Shown here piece after piece: positions 8,136-16,684 of a DNA stretch of 64,000 nt; positions within the stretch are counted from its first letter, which is position 1; each line of letters opens with the position of its first letter. A model generated the notes under the pieces. That model saw only the letters and a list, made by a program, of their open reading frames with translations, was not told the origin of the DNA and searched no databases. A program made the position numbers and the translations under genes. The DNA lies in the NCBI RefSeq assembly GCF_004745075.1, contig NZ_RHFH01000002.1, forward strand, positions 124,001 to 188,000. Reading direction: 5' to 3'. The stretch is from Brevibacterium sp. S111 (GTDB lineage Bacteria; Actinomycetota; Actinomycetes; Actinomycetales; Brevibacteriaceae).

Positions 8136-8621
8136 ATGGCTATGGAGAACGTATTCTCGAAGATCGATCGCATCGCCGGAGGCAGCAAGGCGGGCATCGT
8201 CGTGGCGCCCGAGGGCCTCGAGCAGCCGAAGACGAAACGCGCCTTCTCCTGGATCACCTGGCTGCTCGCGTTCGAGCTCGCCCTCGGCTTCGGTGCCGTG
8301 GTCTATGCGATCATCATCGCCCGTGCCGGCGAGCCGGTGCCCTTCGCCGTGTGGATGCGCACCGTCGTCGTCCTCGGCATGACCGCGACGCTGTTCTACT
8401 TCTTCTGGCGAGCGACGAAGGGCCTCTACTGGGGCTATCAGCGGCTGCGCCTGTTCACGCAGATCTTCCCCGTCATCACCCTCGTCATGGCCGCGATCCC
8501 CGGCCTCTATCCGGTGTGGATGATCACCGAGCAGATCGTGTTCAGCCTCGTCATGATCGGCGTCGGCGACTTCCTCACCGGCGATCACCTGCGCGAGGTG
8601 TTCCGCAGACCCGAGGACTGA
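8136..8621 (+). CDS. Hypothetical membrane protein
   Basis: 161-aa protein that I do not recognise. A 40-residue soluble N-terminus (MENVFSKIDRIAGGSKAG) precedes about four hydrophobic stretches (SWITWLLAFELALGFGAVVY, MRTVVVLGMTATLFYFF, FPVITLVMAAIPGLYPV, IVFSLVMIGVG). Codon use is typical of the neighbours. An ATG at 8142 is an equally possible start, as no good ribosome-binding site precedes either. It converges on the next gene with only 27 nt between stops. Confidence 0.65.
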   Translation: MAMENVFSKIDRIAGGSKAGIVVAPEGLEQPKTKRAFSWITWLLAFELALGFGAVVYAIIIARAGEPVPFAVWMRTVVVLGMTATLFYFFWRATKGLYWGYQRLRLFTQIFPVITLVMAAIPGLYPVWMITEQIVFSLVMIGVGDFLTGDHLREVFRRPED

Positions 8622-8648
8622 TCGCCGAGGCGGCCGCCACCTGACAGA

Positions 8649-10124
8649 TCAGCCCGCCACGAGGCGGTGCGCTTCCTGCCGATGTGCGGCGATGAGGGCC
8701 GCTTTGTCGAGTTCGACCCCGTCGGCGCCGATGGCGTTGCCGTCGATGACTCGCCACCGGCCGTCGACCATCACCCGGTCGGCCTTCTCCGCTCCGCAGA
8801 GGACGAGCGCGGGGATCGGGTCGTGAGATCCGGAGAACGCCAGCCCGTCGAGGCGGAACATCGCGAGATCGGCCCGCCTGCCCACCTCGATGGTCCCGAT
8901 GTCTCCGCGACCGAGCGCAGCAGCCGAGCCCTTCGTCGCCCAGTCGAGGGCCCGGTCGCAGGTGACCGCCTCGGTGCCGTAGCGCAGACGTTGGACGTAG
9001 AGGGCCTGCCGGACTTCGCGGATGAGGTTCGAGGCATCGTTCGAGGCGGATCCGTCGACGCCGAGGCCGACGTTGACGCCGGCGTCTTCGAGTTCGACGG
9101 CGCGGGCGATGCCCGAGGCCAGGCGCATGTTCGAGGTCGGGCAGTGGGCGACGGAAGCCCCGGCGGCGCCGAGGCGGCGGATCTCCTCCTCGTCGAAGTG
9201 CACTCCGTGGGCCAGCCAGGCCCGATCGCCGAGCCAGCCCACGGATTCGAGGTAGTCGACGGTGCGCATGCCGAAGGTCTCGCGGCAGAAGTCCTCTTCG
9301 TCGATGGTCTCGGCCAGATGGGTGTGGAGGCGGACGTCGAGTTCGGCGGCCAGAGTCGCGGACTCGCGCATGAGTTCGGTGGTCACGGAGAACGGGGAGC
9401 AGGGGGCGAAGGCGATCTGGATCTGCGCTCCGTCGCCGCGTTCGTGGTAGCTCTCGACGAGGCGGCGGGAGTCGGCGAGGATCACCTCGGCGTCTTGGAC
9501 GGTCTGCTGCGGCGGCAGTCCGCCGTCCTTCTCCCCCCGTGACATCGAGCCGCGGGTGAGCATGGCGCGCATGCCGAGCCTGCGGACGACGTCGACTTGG
9601 ACGTCGATGGCGTCGTCCATGCCCGTCGGGAACAGGTAGTGGTGGTCGGCGGCGGTCGTGCATCCGGATTCGAGGAGCTCTGCCATGGCCACGGTCGTGG
9701 CGAGTTCGAGGGCGCGCGGGGTCAGCCGGGCCCACACCGGATAGAGGTTCTGCAGCCATCCGAAGAGGGGCAGATCCGCCACGGGCGCCCAGGCGCGGGT
9801 CAGCGTTTGGTAGAAGTGGTGGTGGGTGTTGATGAGCCCGGGTGTGATGACGTGTGCGGAGGCGTCGATGACCTCGCCGCGGAAGCCAGCCGCATCGCTG
9901 GGCTCACCACCGCTCGGCTCCCCACCGGCGGGCACGAGTTCGACGATGGTGCCCGTGGACCGGTCGATGACGATGCCGCGGGCCGCTCGATCAGGATCGA
10001 CACCGGCACCGAGGTGGACGGCCAAGGGATCGCGCAGCCACAGTCGCGCTGTCGGGTCTCCGGTGTGGCCACCGGCGTTCGCGCGCTCGCTGCCTGTCAT
10101 GTCGTGTGTCATATCGCCTGTCAT
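8649..10124 (-). CDS. 8-oxoguanine deaminase-like amidohydrolase
   Basis: Cyclic-amidine amidohydrolase of the ATZ/TRZ-guanine deaminase group, best matched to 8-oxoguanine deaminases (8-oxoguanine to urate plus ammonia), 491 aa. Metal and catalytic motifs: LINTHHHFYQTLTR near residue 98-110, HTHLAETIDEE, AHGVHFD, AHCPTSNMRLASG and GVDGSASNDASNL. The family usually has about 450 aa; the extra length is mostly a Gly/Pro-rich N-terminal loop. ATG 10124 has GAAAGG seven bases upstream; two further ATGs follow in frame (10112, 10100). The divergent neighbour is a purine permease, supporting a purine catabolic role. Confidence 0.82.
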   Translation of the reverse strand: MTGDMTHDMTGSERANAGGHTGDPTARLWLRDPLAVHLGAGVDPDRAARGIVIDRSTGTIVELVPAGGEPSGGEPSDAAGFRGEVIDASAHVITPGLINTHHHFYQTLTRAWAPVADLPLFGWLQNLYPVWARLTPRALELATTVAMAELLESGCTTAADHHYLFPTGMDDAIDVQVDVVRRLGMRAMLTRGSMSRGEKDGGLPPQQTVQDAEVILADSRRLVESYHERGDGAQIQIAFAPCSPFSVTTELMRESATLAAELDVRLHTHLAETIDEEDFCRETFGMRTVDYLESVGWLGDRAWLAHGVHFDEEEIRRLGAAGASVAHCPTSNMRLASGIARAVELEDAGVNVGLGVDGSASNDASNLIREVRQALYVQRLRYGTEAVTCDRALDWATKGSAAALGRGDIGTIEVGRRADLAMFRLDGLAFSGSHDPIPALVLCGAEKADRVMVDGRWRVIDGNAIGADGVELDKAALIAAHRQEAHRLVAG

Positions 10125-10706
10125 GTCGTCGCCTTTCGGAGCTCGAAGCTCGGCCTGCGGTTCTCACTGCATGGCCCGTGATGAGTGACGACAACGCTGG
10201 GGGTCGACGCCACCAGCTCAGGTTTTCCGGCGTCTGCTGCTCCGCCGTCCGATGTCTCGGCCCTCCGATCTCTCGATCACTGGCCCGCAGATACCGATCT
10301 CACGGTTCATCTGCGCCGTCCGAACCCACGATCAGACGCATCAGCGCTGTGACCCGATCGTGCAGAGAGTCCGAACGACCCGGCTGTGCGGACCGTTCGA
10401 CTCGCCTGTACGATGATCCGGAGCCACCGAACTGAGCGAACGATCAGTAGGTTGCCGTTTGACGAATACACCGACGAGCGAGACTCTAGCATGTGCCGCA
10501 CGTCACGAAAACGTATTGCGCGTCGAATGGTATTCCTTTAGAGTTTTGCGATAAGGAAATCTTGTTTCGCACTTCGGAATTCTGAAACCGATTCCTCGGT
10601 CACAGTGGAGCTCCACACCGACCTTGCCGTCCAGAAACTGGAATACCAATCGGTTCGGCGCGGGGCGGAGCAGTAAGCGTTCGAGGACAACTCAACGGAG
10701 AGATAG
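10125..10706. other. Long divergent intergenic region (582 nt)
   Basis: No coding region I can support. The right half (about 10430-10660) is visibly more AT-rich than the neighbours. It contains a promoter candidate at 10516-10544 and a pair of inverted nonamers, TGGTATTCC at 10528-10536 and GGAATACCA at 10640-10648. The left half has no recognisable motif. Confidence 0.5.
10516..10544 (+). promoter_or_regulatory. Candidate promoter of the NCS2 permease gene
   Basis: TTGCGC at 10516-10521 and TAGAGT at 10539-10544 with a 17-nt spacer. The nonamer TGGTATTCC lies inside the spacer and its complement GGAATACCA recurs at 10640-10648, so a regulator could bind both. The leader to the start codon would be about 155 nt. 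Confidence 0.4.
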
Positions 10707-12320
10707 ATGTCGGTATCCCAACACTCACCTAAGAATGGCCGCGCATCGGCGGCCAAATCCCAGTCGCATCGTCCCGAGGACGAACGGCTTCCGGTCGGCA
10801 GCTCCTTCGCCTACGGCCTGCAGCATGTGCTGACCATGTACGGCGGAATCATCGCTGTTCCGCTCATCATCGGAAACGCCGCCGGCCTCGATGGCAACGG
10901 CATCAGCGTGCTCATCGCTTCGTGCCTGTTCATGGGCGGTCTGGCGACGATCCTGCAGTCGGTGGGCGTGCCCTTCTTCGGCTCCCAGCTGCCGCTGGTC
11001 CAGGGCGTTTCGTTCGCCGGTGTGGCCACGATGACGTCGATCCTCGCGGGTGGCGACGGTCTGCCCGCGGTGTTCGGTTCGGTCCTGGTCGCCTCGGTGA
11101 TCGGCCTCGTCGTCGCACCCGCCTTCGCGCTCATCGTGAAGTTCTTCCCGCCGGTGGTGACCGGCACGGTCATCACGACGATCGGTCTGTCGCTCATGCC
11201 CGTGGCCGCGGGCTGGGCGATGGGCGGTGACGCGGAGGCCGCCGATTACGGCAGCATGCGCAATATCCTCATCGCAGTGGTCACCTTGGCCATCGTGCTC
11301 GTCCTCAGCCGCATCCCGGTGGCGATGGTCTCGCGCCTGTCGATCCTGTTGGCGATCGTTCTCGGCACCATCGGCTGCCTCATCTTCGGGTGGGCCGACT
11401 TCTCACACGTGCTCGATCGCGGAATCTTTGCCTTCCCGCAGCCTTTCGCGTTTGGTATGCCAACATTTTCGGCCGCCGCGATCATCTCGATGTTCATCGT
11501 CGTCATCGTCACGTTCGCCGAGACGACCGCGGATATCATCGCGGTCGGCGAGATCGTGCGGACCAAGGTCGACTCGAAGCGCATCGCCTCGGGTCTGCGT
11601 GCCGACATGCTGTCTTCGGCGGTGTCGCCGGTCTTCAACTCCTTCACTCAGTCGGCGTTCGCTCAGAATGTCGGGCTGGTGGCGATCACCGGTGTGAAGT
11701 CGCGTTTCGTGGTCACCGCCGGTGGTGCCATCCTCGTCATCCTCGGCCTGTTGCCGGTGATGGGCGGAGTTGTCGCGGCGGTGCCGACCCCGGTGCTCGG
11801 CGGCGCTGGCATCGTCCTCTTCGGCACGGTCGCCGCTTCAGGCATCCGCACTCTCGCGAAGGTCGATTATGAGGGCAACCTCAATATGATCATCGTCGCA
11901 GTGTCCCTGGCCTTCGGAATCATCCCGGTCGTCGAGCCCGATTTCTACACTTCCTTCCCCTCGTGGGTCGGCATCATCCTGCACTCGGGAATCTCCTCGG
12001 CGACGCTCATGGCGGTGCTGCTCAACCTCGTCTTCAACCACATCGGTGTGAAGTCGAAGGATCGAACGGATCGGTCGGTCTTCGTGGCGGGCACCGGACG
12101 GGTCATCCGCCAGGAGGAGCTGCAGCGGCTGATCGACAACGAGGCCATCCTCACCGAGGGCGACACCGTCAAGGACGGCAAGATCGTCGATTGCAACGGT
12201 GAAGAGATTCCGGTCGTCACCGATGCACAGCACGAGAAGGTCATCGAGGCGGCGAAGAAGGGCGAGGTCAAGACTCAGGATGACGTGCGTCGGCTGATCG
12301 AGGAGGAAGACAAGGGCTGA
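10707..12320 (+). CDS. NCS2 family nucleobase:cation symporter (xanthine/uracil/urate type)
   Basis: Nucleobase permease of the NCS2 family, 537 aa. Signature segments are GLQHVLTMYGGIIAVPLIIG, PLVQGVSFAGVATMTSI, PPVVTGTVITTIGLSLMPVA, TFAETTADIIAVGEI, the SPVFNSFTQSAFAQNVGLV loop and PTPVLGGAGIVLFGTV. The QNVG motif fits the xanthine/urate branch better than the uracil branch, but substrate remains open. Unusually, about 85 hydrophilic residues follow the last helix, including DGKIVDCNGEEIPVV and a charged helix; most NCS2 proteins end sooner. ATG 10707 follows CGGAGAGATAG. Divergent from the 8-oxoguanine deaminase-like gene. Confidence 0.88.
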   Translation: MSVSQHSPKNGRASAAKSQSHRPEDERLPVGSSFAYGLQHVLTMYGGIIAVPLIIGNAAGLDGNGISVLIASCLFMGGLATILQSVGVPFFGSQLPLVQGVSFAGVATMTSILAGGDGLPAVFGSVLVASVIGLVVAPAFALIVKFFPPVVTGTVITTIGLSLMPVAAGWAMGGDAEAADYGSMRNILIAVVTLAIVLVLSRIPVAMVSRLSILLAIVLGTIGCLIFGWADFSHVLDRGIFAFPQPFAFGMPTFSAAAIISMFIVVIVTFAETTADIIAVGEIVRTKVDSKRIASGLRADMLSSAVSPVFNSFTQSAFAQNVGLVAITGVKSRFVVTAGGAILVILGLLPVMGGVVAAVPTPVLGGAGIVLFGTVAASGIRTLAKVDYEGNLNMIIVAVSLAFGIIPVVEPDFYTSFPSWVGIILHSGISSATLMAVLLNLVFNHIGVKSKDRTDRSVFVAGTGRVIRQEELQRLIDNEAILTEGDTVKDGKIVDCNGEEIPVVTDAQHEKVIEAAKKGEVKTQDDVRRLIEEEDKG

Positions 12321-12343
12321 TCCCTGTCCCTGCCAGAACCTCG

Positions 12344-12382
12344 GCGCGGGGTCGGTCGTAACAGCGCGGGGTGGGTCAGAAC
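12344..12382 (-). repeat. Imperfect tandem copy of the 3' end of the DUF222/HNH gene
   Basis: Two 19-nt units at 12344-12362 and 12364-12382 share 15 positions. The second (read on the minus strand) contains the gene's stop codon; the first is its downstream copy, with CGA in place of TGA. Only 55 nt separate the convergent stops here and no hairpin was seen. Confidence 0.55.
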
Positions 12383-14796
12383 GGCGGCGGGTTCTCCGGA
12401 TCCCAGCTCACGGTCCAGATCGACTCCTGCGCTTCCCGTGACCGGCGAGCCTTCGAACTTCGCCGGTCTCCGCCGGCGGTCGCCCCAGTGTCGGTCTCCG
12501 AAGCAGTGCCGGTCTCCGAGGTGTAACGCAGGACCGATCCCTCGCCGCCGTCCGTGCGGTCGGCCCACTCATCCCCTGCGCCCGTGCTGAGCGGGCTGTC
12601 CATACTGAGCGAGGTGTCCTTGCGCGAGGTGTCCGTGCCGGGCGGGGCGCCCGTGCGCGGGGTATCAGTGCTGGGCGGGGAACCTGTGCGCGCGGTGCAG
12701 GCAGAGTCAGCCTCGAACGGGGTGACCCTACCGCCACCCGCCCAGCCACCGAAGCCGGACAGGTCGTCGAAGTCGCACCGGTCCCCTGCTTCGGGGGCGG
12801 GCTCTTCGTCGACCGCCAGCCGGTCCGGCAATTGGTCATAGTTCTCCACCTGCCATGCGTGCTCGGCGTTGATCGGGTTATCCGGCGGGTGAATTGTCGT
12901 GACGACATCATGAGCGAAGGCATACTCCACGGCCCCAGCTGCGGTCGTGCGGATGGAGAACTTGCGGTCGGTCTTGAGCTGATGATGAGTCCGACACAGT
13001 GGGTGGAGATTGTCGAACGTCGTCTGGCCGCCTCGTACGGGATCGTCGTGGTCGAACGGGATGATGTGGTCGATTTCCGAGGTCTCGGCGCGACGGGTGC
13101 ACCCCGGCACAGAACATGACTGCCACTTCCCGGTCAGCGGAGCGCGGACATCCGCCGGGATGTAGTAGCTCTTCGAGCGCGCGTCGATCGGGGTGCCGGT
13201 CGCCGGGTCGGTGAGTATCCGATGCCAGGTGGGACTGTCGCCGGCCAGAGCTTTCGCAGCATCGGCGGGCACGGGAGCACCGTCCGAAAACATTCCCGGA
13301 AGCCCCGAGCGGCCGACTGCGGTGAGATAGGGAACCGTCACCATCATCTTCGCCTGCTCACGCACCCATTGTCCGTGGGTGGGCATGGCGAGTTTGATGA
13401 TCGACCTCACCTCGACGCCGGCTCCTGCCGATTCTTCGGCTTCCTGTGTGGCCGCCCGAGCTGCGCGGTCGACCGCGCCGGCCGAGATGGGGGCTTTGCG
13501 GTCGCCGGTCTCGATGGAGTCGAGAGCGACCTCTTTCGTGGAGGTCTCTCCGGTCGTTGTGTCATGAGCTGTCACGGCGATGACCATCTGCGGGGTCGCT
13601 CGCGTGGCGATGTCGAACATCAGGGCGGCGATGCTGTCCTGCTCGCCGACATCGATTCCGGACACATCCTGATCGGTGAACGCGGAGATGTTTCCGTTGC
13701 GGATGGCGCGCGCGAACGCCTCGATGCGCAGGAAGAAAGCCTGCAGTTCCACGGCAGGGCCCGACAGCATCACCGAAGCGGTTCCGTCGGCGTAGGTCGT
13801 GATGTCCACACGACGACGCCTCGCCGCGACTTCGAGACGATCCTCGACCGGAACGAGAGACGCTATCTTGAGGTTCAGGGACTTCCTGAAGGTTTCGATG
13901 GTGATGTCGGCGCGACGCTGTCCGAGGTAGGTGTCGAGACGCGGGACGTACTCGAACTCGACGTCCTTCACGGCCCGTGCCGCGACGAGCACATGCTCGA
14001 TAGTGAACTCTCCGTTGAGGCAGCGGTCGAGGAACTTCGGCAGTCCGAAGACCAGAGTGAGAGCGTTCGTGATCTCGTTGTATGCACCCTCGATCGTCGC
14101 GCCGAGGACTGCAGTCAGTTCGGCGACTTCTTCTTTTGCGGCGAATTCGTGCGCCCACGAATTGAACGACCGGTAGAGCTGGAACTTCGGGAAATTCGGA
14201 AGCTGCTTCGGCGAGGCAGCCGCGGTGGGCTCGACTTCGGTCGCCTCAGCGTCGTCTGGCTCCGCACCGTCGCTCTCGACGTTTCCGGACCCAGCACTGT
14301 CGGACTCGACGTTGCCGACGGCGCTGGGATCGACGCCGTGCGCCTCAGCGTTGTCGGACTCGTCGCTTTCTGGCTCATCACCGTCGGGCTCGGAGGGTGC
14401 GTCTTTCGGCTCCCCGTCGCGGGCAGTGATGAAGCGGTCCACCGTCTCGGTGAAGGTGGCGTGGTGGTAGATCTCGCCCTCGGGAGCATAGCGGAGCCGA
14501 TCGACGACCTCGGCGAGGAAGAGACCGGCGACGGCCTGGAGTTCTGCGATGCGTGCTCCGGTGCTCAGTCGTGCGATGCTCGCAACCACGGCCATGGGCG
14601 AGTCAGGGTCGACATCGAGGCGACGCGGTGATTCGGGGCCGACCAGCGGCGGAGGGGAAGACGGGGCCGTTAGGGAAGACGGCTCAATGGAGGAGCCATT
14701 GGAGCCTTCGATCGAAGGGTCACTCGAGGACTCGTTCGAAGAATCGTTTGAGGCAGGCTCAAGACCGTCGTTGCTCGGATCCTGGGGATCCTTCAT
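12376..14796 (-). CDS. DUF222 domain protein with C-terminal HNH endonuclease domain
   Basis: Member of the actinobacterial 13E12/DUF222-HNH family, 806 aa, longer than most (about 450-600). The N-terminal 50 residues are Ser/Glu/Asn-rich. The DUF222 region occupies roughly residues 75-480. The HNH nuclease domain lies near 555-605: paired Cys in CSVPGCTRR, DHIIPFDHDD, and NLHPLCRTHHQLK. The C-terminal 160 residues are low-complexity Thr/Ser/Gly/Pro repeats. The family is widespread and multicopy in Actinobacteria; biological role is unsettled, with mobile-element or defence functions proposed. ATG 14796 lacks a strong ribosome-binding site. No flanking transposition signature is seen. Confidence 0.85.
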   Translation of the reverse strand: MKDPQDPSNDGLEPASNDSSNESSSDPSIEGSNGSSIEPSSLTAPSSPPPLVGPESPRRLDVDPDSPMAVVASIARLSTGARIAELQAVAGLFLAEVVDRLRYAPEGEIYHHATFTETVDRFITARDGEPKDAPSEPDGDEPESDESDNAEAHGVDPSAVGNVESDSAGSGNVESDGAEPDDAEATEVEPTAAASPKQLPNFPKFQLYRSFNSWAHEFAAKEEVAELTAVLGATIEGAYNEITNALTLVFGLPKFLDRCLNGEFTIEHVLVAARAVKDVEFEYVPRLDTYLGQRRADITIETFRKSLNLKIASLVPVEDRLEVAARRRRVDITTYADGTASVMLSGPAVELQAFFLRIEAFARAIRNGNISAFTDQDVSGIDVGEQDSIAALMFDIATRATPQMVIAVTAHDTTTGETSTKEVALDSIETGDRKAPISAGAVDRAARAATQEAEESAGAGVEVRSIIKLAMPTHGQWVREQAKMMVTVPYLTAVGRSGLPGMFSDGAPVPADAAKALAGDSPTWHRILTDPATGTPIDARSKSYYIPADVRAPLTGKWQSCSVPGCTRRAETSEIDHIIPFDHDDPVRGGQTTFDNLHPLCRTHHQLKTDRKFSIRTTAAGAVEYAFAHDVVTTIHPPDNPINAEHAWQVENYDQLPDRLAVDEEPAPEAGDRCDFDDLSGFGGWAGGGRVTPFEADSACTARTGSPPSTDTPRTGAPPGTDTSRKDTSLSMDSPLSTGAGDEWADRTDGGEGSVLRYTSETGTASETDTGATAGGDRRSSKARRSREAQESIWTVSWDPENPPPF

Positions 14797-15029
14797 CGGT
14801 CTCGCCGCCCTTCACGTCGATGTGAATGCCTTGGCTCTATTCTACTTCAGAACCAGATCAATGAATGTCACAATTCGATTACAAACCGAAGTGATCTATT
14901 TTTGATTGCTATTTGCAGACGTTTGTTCGAAGACAAACGGCGCTGAACCCGACACTTCTCGAAAGCGGACACGAGGCTCAGCCCTTGCCCCTTCAGCCGT
15001 TGGGTCATGCTCCTGCGGCGTCCTCGCGG

Positions 15030-15707
15030 CTACTCCAGGAGCAGGCCCGGCAGATCGCCCATCGTTGCGAACGTCTCGGCCGCTCCGACGGCCAGCAGCG
15101 TATCGACGCTGTGATGGACCGGCGAATCCGGGCAGAACCCGAGCACACGGGATCCTGCCGCAACACCGGCCATCACTCCGGTGGGCGAATCTTCGATCAC
15201 GGCAGCCTCGGCGGGGTCGATGCCCAAGGATTCGGCAGCCGCGAGGTAGACGTCGGGGGACGGCTTCGAGTTCGGCTGCTCCATGCCGGAGAAGATCCGG
15301 CCGCCGAACGCATCGAAGAGTCCGACCTTCCGCAGCTGAAGTTCGATCTTCGGACGGTCTGCGCCCGATGCGCACGCGATCCTGTTCGGATAGGACTCAG
15401 CGAGGCGGTGCACCGTTTCCACGACTCCCGGGATCGCTTGGAGTGAGGCCTCGAGCCCCGCGTTGCGGCGCCGACGGAATTCAGTCATCCACTCATCGTC
15501 GATCCGGAATCCGGTGTGTTCCTCGATGATGTCGGCCTCGTCGCGGAGCATCTTCCCGACGAACCGGGCGATGCACTCCTCGGCGGTCAGCTGCCAGCCG
15601 AGTTCGACGAGCATGGCATGCAGAACACCGTTGGTGATGCTTTCGGAGTCGACGAGGACCCCATCGCAGTCGAAGAGAACGGCGGAGAATTTCGGGTGAG
15701 CTGCCAT
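15030..15707 (-). CDS. HAD family hydrolase (HAD-IA, beta-phosphoglucomutase-like)
   Basis: Haloacid dehalogenase-like phosphatase, 225 aa. Nucleophile motif FDCDGVLVDSE gives D13 and D15; the helical cap lies near residues 20-85 (FVGKMLRDEADIIEEHTG); motif III is KPSPDVYLAAAESLG and motif IV is VIEDSPTGVMAG. These features match the subclass that includes phosphatases such as YcjU/YfbT and beta-phosphoglucomutase; the substrate is not evident. ATG 15707 (MAAHPKF) is chosen; the open frame to 15761 adds an unrelated stretch. Intergenic 14797-15029 upstream of the preceding gene shows no gene. Confidence 0.85.
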   Translation of the reverse strand: MAAHPKFSAVLFDCDGVLVDSESITNGVLHAMLVELGWQLTAEECIARFVGKMLRDEADIIEEHTGFRIDDEWMTEFRRRRNAGLEASLQAIPGVVETVHRLAESYPNRIACASGADRPKIELQLRKVGLFDAFGGRIFSGMEQPNSKPSPDVYLAAAESLGIDPAEAAVIEDSPTGVMAGVAAGSRVLGFCPDSPVHHSVDTLLAVGAAETFATMGDLPGLLLE

Positions 15708-15800
15708 GGTTCGATTCTGCCATCCGCCACGGACATGAGAACACGGCCCCATGCCGCGCACATGGTCAACCGCAGCGACCCGAGCGACCGGTCCGTCAGG

Positions 15801-16550
15801 TCACAGCGACCCGATCGATACCGCCGTGTACAGAATGCGCGCGGAGGCGAGCGCGCACACGATGATGACCAGCGCGAACAGAGTCAGCCAGGCACCGGCC
15901 GGCAGTCGCGAATCCTGGGCGAGGATATAGGCATCGGACTGCTGCACGCGTCGGCGGCGGGTATGGACGCGGATGATCTTGACGAGGTCCCTGAGCGAAC
16001 CGACCGTCAGCGCGGTGCCGAGCGCGGCGACGAAGACAGCGATCCATTCGAGCGGCAGGACTACGACGACGAGCTGGGCCGCGATCGCGGTGATCACGGC
16101 GATGATCGCACCCGCGAAGTTCCGGATGAAGAGGAGCGCCACGAGCAGAATCAACGCCCCCACCGACAGCGCCAGCGGGGCCCACCCGAAGACCGCCGAG
16201 GTGATGAGGACGAGACCGAGAACGCCCGGTGCCGGATATCCCCAGAACCCCGCCCAGGTGGCTGAGAAGCCGACTCGGCCGAAGGAGTTCATCTGCCCCG
16301 AATGATCGAAATTCAGCGAGATCCCCTTCACCACGCGTCCGGTGGTGAGGGCGGCAAATGCGTGGCCGAGTTCGTGGACGAAGGTGACGAAAAGACCGAA
16401 GAAGCGCCAGATGCCCGGGGTCAGCGTCACGAGGAGGGGCAGTCCGATGACGAGGACGAGCCCGACCACGTCGAGCTCGAGTCCGTCCTGGCGCCCGAAT
16501 CCCGAGGTGATCGCGTCCCACCACGTCGCCGTTGCCTGCTTGAAGTCCAT
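15801..16550 (-). CDS. M50-type membrane metallopeptidase-like protein
   Basis: Membrane protein of 249 aa with a zinc protease motif HELGH (H59, E60, H63) at the end of a helix, as in the M50/M50B peptidases that act inside membranes. About six hydrophobic helices are visible. A third ligand Asp of the NPDG type is not obvious; the segment NSFGRVGFSATWAGFWGYPAPG follows the family's second conserved block (typically a Gly-Tyr/Pro region). Whether it is catalytically active is therefore an inference. No anti-sigma partner is next to it. Confidence 0.75.
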   Translation of the reverse strand: MDFKQATATWWDAITSGFGRQDGLELDVVGLVLVIGLPLLVTLTPGIWRFFGLFVTFVHELGHAFAALTTGRVVKGISLNFDHSGQMNSFGRVGFSATWAGFWGYPAPGVLGLVLITSAVFGWAPLALSVGALILLVALLFIRNFAGAIIAVITAIAAQLVVVVLPLEWIAVFVAALGTALTVGSLRDLVKIIRVHTRRRRVQQSDAYILAQDSRLPAGAWLTLFALVIIVCALASARILYTAVSIGSL

Positions 16551-16580
16551 AGCGGCTCAGTCTACGAATCGAGCCTGTGC

Positions 16581-16638
16581 GACGTCCTCAGGTCTCACTC
16601 AACCGCGGTGACGTCCTCAGGTCTCACTCAACCGCAGT
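16581..16638. repeat. Direct tandem repeat, two 29-nt units
   Basis: Units 16581-16609 and 16610-16638 differ at one position. A partial third copy of the unit's end (TTCAACCGCAGTG) follows near 16650-16662. It lies between the 5' end of the M50-like gene and the 3' end of the Gfo/Idh/MocA gene, both on the minus strand. Confidence 0.85.
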
Positions 16639-16684
16639 GATGGCCCGGGTTCAACCGCAGTGGCGGCCCGGGAACGAACGACCC

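Noticed and set aside
12376..14796. Insertion sequence or intein
   Set aside because: HNH domain is in a DUF222 protein with no terminal repeats, and no host protein is interrupted.
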